The position numbers and the translations under genes were made by a program. The notes beneath the pieces were generated by a model that was not told where the DNA came from, did no database searches, and saw only the letters and a program-made list of their open reading frames with translations. A DNA stretch of 64,000 nt from assembly GCF_014851905.1 (NCBI RefSeq), contig NZ_JACVAQ010000001.1, forward strand, positions 2,542,001 to 2,606,000, given 5' to 3'. Source of the stretch: Pseudomonas sp. PDM14. Its GTDB lineage: Bacteria; Pseudomonadota; Gammaproteobacteria; Pseudomonadales; Pseudomonadaceae. Positions 60,871 to 64,000 of this stretch are shown here, one piece after another (the first letter of the stretch is position 1; each line of letters opens with the position of its first letter).

Positions 60871-61045
60871 AGGCATGACGACAGATCACCCTCCGAACCT
60901 TACGAATTAGTAATTCTCCCGCGACCTTCCTGACAGGTTGAACTAGTTACTCTCCCCACATCGAGAGCAACGACCGCACTCGCCGATAACTATGTCCGCG
61001 CGAAAATAGTACGTCGCCGTGACGCCCGTTAATCGGCCGCACTTT

Positions 61046-61939
61046 ATGTTCGACACCCTAACCATCGATCTAGAACTCGCCCAAGGGTTTGCTGCCGCGG
61101 CACGCTGCGCCTGCTTCAAGCAGGCCGCACGAAGCCTGAACATGCGCGCAGCACTTCTGAGAAAGCAGCTCAAGAAACTGGAGACCGAGATAGGGGAGCA
61201 ACTCTTCCACTATCAGGATCGAGCGCTACATCTCACCGGAACAGGACAGCGCCTGCATAATGAGCTCTCTCGCCGCTTTGGTAATTTACGCCCCGAAGCA
61301 GCAAACCAAGCGCCGCTCCGCCTTGCTGTTCCCGATTCCTTACTGCACGACATCCTGGCCCGCAATCTCATCGCCTTCATTCGCCAGCATGGCGCGTCAC
61401 GCCTAGAGTTGCTGCCGCTTGAGGGAGCGCCCGTAGAACAGGCCGATATCATGATCTGGCTGGCAGACCCCGAGAGTCCTCGGCCGAGCCCCGGCTTCGC
61501 CATGACCAAGCCACATCTGCTAGCCACCATCGATTACTACCCTCATATCGCAACCCGGTACTTCGCAGAGAGCCGCCATCCTGCCACTGGAAACTTATTG
61601 GCGGACTACATGCTTGTTCAGCAACGTAGCAACCTCACGGCGGCAGCTTTTGGACCATGGAACGCACTGGCCAACACGCGTAAAAATGCAATCACGATCG
61701 CCCCTCAACACGAGATGGTCAGAGAGCTCATCAAGAACTCGGCCTGCGTAGGGCTTCTTCCCGCATACACATCGAGAGTCGACAGGAAATTTATCCCTCT
61801 TAGGTCAGTGTTTAATCAGGCCATGCGCAGAATGGCCTGGCTATCAATGACACCTCTAGCCGCGCAACGCAGCGAGGTTCAAGCACTTGCCACCTCCATC
61901 CTGAATGCTTTCGAAGAGCGTCATTCCTGGTTCGAATGA
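61046..61939 (+). CDS. LysR-type regulator, atypical
   Basis: A 297-residue protein. The N-terminal winged helix, GFAAAARCACFKQAARSLNMRAALLRKQLKKLETEIGEQLF, matches the LysR layout but with unusual residues (R and L where S and V are usual). LHLTGTGQRLHNELS continues it, and a diverged effector domain follows. The ATG at 61046 is chosen over a GTG at 61019. It is next to the OprP-like porin gene, which it may regulate. No recognisable effector-domain subfamily. Confidence 0.8.
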   Translation: MFDTLTIDLELAQGFAAAARCACFKQAARSLNMRAALLRKQLKKLETEIGEQLFHYQDRALHLTGTGQRLHNELSRRFGNLRPEAANQAPLRLAVPDSLLHDILARNLIAFIRQHGASRLELLPLEGAPVEQADIMIWLADPESPRPSPGFAMTKPHLLATIDYYPHIATRYFAESRHPATGNLLADYMLVQQRSNLTAAAFGPWNALANTRKNAITIAPQHEMVRELIKNSACVGLLPAYTSRVDRKFIPLRSVFNQAMRRMAWLSMTPLAAQRSEVQALATSILNAFEERHSWFE

Positions 61940-62171
61940 CCCACGATGCGCACCTTAGTTTTCACCGCAGCCATCGCTTCCCGACAATCCGTAATCTTTC
62001 TGAAATACTCCCCAGAACGCCGAAAAATCGGCTAAAGCCCCTGTTTACGTACCCTGCAGCGCGCCCCACAGCCGACGAAACATATTCGTCATGTAAATCC
62101 ACAAAAACCGTCACGCGGCACTTAGAACCTCCCTACGCCAACCAAAACCAAGCGGCAATGAGGAGAAGTTC

Positions 62172-63494
62172 ATGCTCACCCCGATTTCCAGTTTCAAAGG
62201 ACTCAACCAGATCACTGCAGCCATTCTGCTTAGCGGGGCTGCGGTTGCGGCGAACGCAGGAACAGTTACCACAGATGGCGCAGATCTGGTGATCAAGACC
62301 AAGGGCGGTCTAGAGGTAGCCACTACTGACAAGGCGTTCAGCTTCAAGCTCGGTGGTCGCCTGCAAGCCGACTACGGCATGTTTGACGGCTACTACACCC
62401 GCAATGGCAACTCGGCGGACGCTGCGTACATCCGTCGAGCTTTCCTGGAACTGGGCGGCACCGCCTACAAAGACTGGAAGTACCAGATCAACTACGACAT
62501 GTCGCGCAACACCGGAAGTGATAGCGCGGGCTACTTCGATGAAGCCAGCATTACCTACACGGGCTTTAGCCCGGTCAACCTGAAAATCGGCCGTTTCTAC
62601 ACTGATTTCGGTTTGGAAAAGGCAACTAGCTCGAAGTGGGTAACCGCGTTCGAACGTAACCTCGCCTACGATACCGCCGAGTGGGTCAATGACAACTCGG
62701 GTATGGGTCTTCAGGCTTCCTCCGTCGTCGGCAACGCAGTATTCCTCTCGGGTAGCTTGTTCAGCGAAAACAACAACGATACCGATGGAGACAGCGTTAA
62801 GCGCTACAACGTACGCGGTGTATTCGCACCTCTGAACGAGCCAGGCAATGTGCTGCACCTCGGTCTGCAATATGCCTACCGCGACCTTCAGGACAGTGCA
62901 GTCGACACACGCATTCGCTCGCGAATGGGCATCCGTGGTGTGGAGACCACCGGCGGCAACAGCGCTGGCACCAATGGCACGCGTTCCGTCTTCGGCGGTG
63001 CCTCGGCCACCCAAGGACTATGGGAAGACGATGCGGTCTGGGGCGTGGAAGGCGCCTGGGCCATGGACGCACTATCGGTGCAAGGCGAATATATGCGTCG
63101 CACCATCACCGCTGATGCCGCCGCAGAAGATGTCGACGTAACGGGCTACTACGGGCAGGTCGCTTACACCCTGACCGGCGAACCTCGTACCTACAAACTG
63201 GAAGGCGCAAAATTCGACACCATCAAGCCCGCCAACAAGCAACTGGGTGCATGGGAAGTGTTTTACCGCTATGACTCTTTCACAGTTGACGACGGTAACT
63301 TCACCACCAGCACTGCCGTTCGCCAGGTTGGCGATACCGAGGGCAAGTCTCACACCATAGGCGTCAACTGGTATGCAAACGAAGCAGTGAAGATCAGCGC
63401 AAATTACGTCAAAGCGAGCACCGACAACATCAACAATGAAGCTGGAGATGACAGTGGTGACGGCGTTGTGATGCGCGCGCAGTACGTCTTCTGA
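62172..63494 (+). CDS. phosphate/polyphosphate-type porin (OprP/OprO family)
   Basis: A 440-residue porin with a signal peptide ending AVAANA, mature start [84 protein letters not shown] and the C-terminal VVMRAQYVF. These are OprP/OprO signatures: trimeric channels selective for phosphate, polyphosphate and, by chemistry, arsenate. A strong GAGGAGAAG precedes the ATG. It is monocistronic with a terminator behind. In an arsenic island its anion selectivity could matter for arsenate entry; this is inference. Confidence 0.92.
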   Translation: MLTPISSFKGLNQITAAILLSGAAVAANAGTVTTDGADLVIKTKGGLEVATTDKAFSFKLGGRLQADYGMFDGYYTRNGNSADAAYIRRAFLELGGTAYKDWKYQINYDMSRNTGSDSAGYFDEASITYTGFSPVNLKIGRFYTDFGLEKATSSKWVTAFERNLAYDTAEWVNDNSGMGLQASSVVGNAVFLSGSLFSENNNDTDGDSVKRYNVRGVFAPLNEPGNVLHLGLQYAYRDLQDSAVDTRIRSRMGIRGVETTGGNSAGTNGTRSVFGGASATQGLWEDDAVWGVEGAWAMDALSVQGEYMRRTITADAAAEDVDVTGYYGQVAYTLTGEPRTYKLEGAKFDTIKPANKQLGAWEVFYRYDSFTVDDGNFTTSTAVRQVGDTEGKSHTIGVNWYANEAVKISANYVKASTDNINNEAGDDSGDGVVMRAQYVF

Positions 63495-63505
63495 TCTGCG
63501 AGGCA

Positions 63506-63540
63506 AAAAGCAAAGGCCGCTAAGGCGTCCTTTGCTTTTC
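63506..63540 (+). terminator. intrinsic terminator after the OprP-like gene
   Basis: AAAAGCAAAGG (63506-63516) and CCTTTGCTTTT (63529-63539) form an eleven-base stem with a twelve-base loop and a T-rich arm. Confidence 0.88.
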
Positions 63541-63765
63541 CCGCCAGATGAAAGATCACGCAAGATCATGTTTGTATGAACTGCCTTCAGATCGCGCCAG
63601 AAGAGCGCGCGCTGAAAACGCTGTTTGCGTGATGCCTTCATCAACTAATGCGAGCATGTGAGACGCTGGATTTATCTTCGGAAGATAGTTCTCAACGACT
63701 GCTTTTGGCCGGAAGAAGACGTTGATTGCAAGCAGCTGTCGGCGACTAGAGCAATGCTTGAGGGA

Positions 63766-64000
63766 TCACTTCAAACTCGCCTCTAGAGCTTCCGCTAACG
63801 CCTCCAGTGCGGATTCCAATCGGGACGATTCCCACGGGTCAGACGAGCACAGTTCACGAGCGTTTGCCTGCTTCACAAAGCGCAGTAGGGCTTCCGCATC
63901 TGCGTTCGGAATATCTAGCTGGATCGATCTATCCGCGCCCAAGTTTCCTTCAGTGCCTATCAGCCCAAATTCGCGCTCATCGAGCGGCTCATCACTGAAG
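63766..64000 (-). CDS. C-terminal fragment of an unknown protein
   Basis: A leftward frame enters from the right edge and stops at 63766-63768, leaving 77 residues. It includes EREFGLIGTEGNLGADRSIQ and ADAEALLRFVKQANARELC and ends LEALAEALEASLK, an amphipathic acidic helix. Codon use looks real and the frame stays open for its whole length, but no family is recognised; the rest lies outside the window. Confidence 0.5.
   Translation of the reverse strand, partial: FSDEPLDEREFGLIGTEGNLGADRSIQLDIPNADAEALLRFVKQANARELCSSDPWESSRLESALEALAEALEASLK

Overview
The window looks like a Pseudomonas chromosome (P. stutzeri/mendocina/alcaligenes type). The grounds are high-GC coding style, three OprD/OprP-family porins, a DUF2790 protein, a Pseudomonas-type REP doublet, and ars/cus/czc gene sets of the kind common in that genus. 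It falls into three parts.

Part 1 (1-17.4 kb) is chromosome-like and catabolic. After the 3' end of a probable alkyl sulfatase and a Pmp3 membrane peptide, there is a long leftward cluster. It encodes an acetyl-CoA hydrolase/transferase, a CatC-like muconolactone isomerase, an aromatic-acid MFS carrier, a TesB thioesterase, both 3-oxoadipate CoA-transferase subunits, an SDR, a cyclase-family hydrolase, a LysR regulator, a metallo-beta-lactamase-fold hydrolase, an enol-lactonase-like alpha/beta hydrolase and a thiolase. A rightward OprD porin lies beside it. An aligned 43-bp element sits upstream of three of these transcription units and probably marks one LysR regulon. Next come CitE-like lyase, acyl-CoA dehydrogenase and MaoC-type hydratase genes, the gene set expected for C5-dicarboxylyl-CoA (itaconyl-, mesaconyl- or methylsuccinyl-CoA) breakdown. 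Together they could take a methylmuconolactone through methyl-3-oxoadipyl-CoA to central metabolites; this is inference. No ring-cleavage dioxygenase is present.

Part 2 (17.4-24.3 kb) is bounded by two identical 47-bp copies of the 3' half of a CAU-anticodon tRNA, that is, attachment sites. It carries an AT-rich two-gene module (an SF1 helicase-like ATPase plus an unrecognised partner overlapping it by 4 nt), a NERD-domain protein with a C4 zinc finger, and a HipBA toxin-antitoxin pair with three operator-like repeats. The helicase/partner pair is the best candidate here for an undescribed, probably defence-related system.

Part 3 (24.3 kb to the right edge) starts with a tyrosine integrase and an AlpA-type regulator and continues as a metal-resistance island. 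In order it holds an ArsR/flavoprotein/MFS unit; cusCBA-F copper/silver efflux; a CDF transporter with an ICMT-like enzyme behind a MerR-type promoter; a large ars operon (arsC, arsR, arsC, acr3, arsH, a phosphatase, a YnfA-like protein, GAPDH, arsJ); a leftward group of TSUP transporter, fatty acid hydroxylase, AraC regulator and two ArsN-type acetyltransferases; a czcD-like CDF and czcCBA; two CzcR-type response regulators with one CzcS kinase; and an OprD porin. Four leftward promoters of one architecture (palindromic TTACAAATTTGTAA-type box, fixed spacing, TGWTAG-like -10) serve czcC, oprD (two) and a possible small RNA. A LysR gene, an OprP/OprO-like porin and the end of an unknown gene close the window. 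No intact tRNA, rRNA, CRISPR array or insertion sequence was seen.
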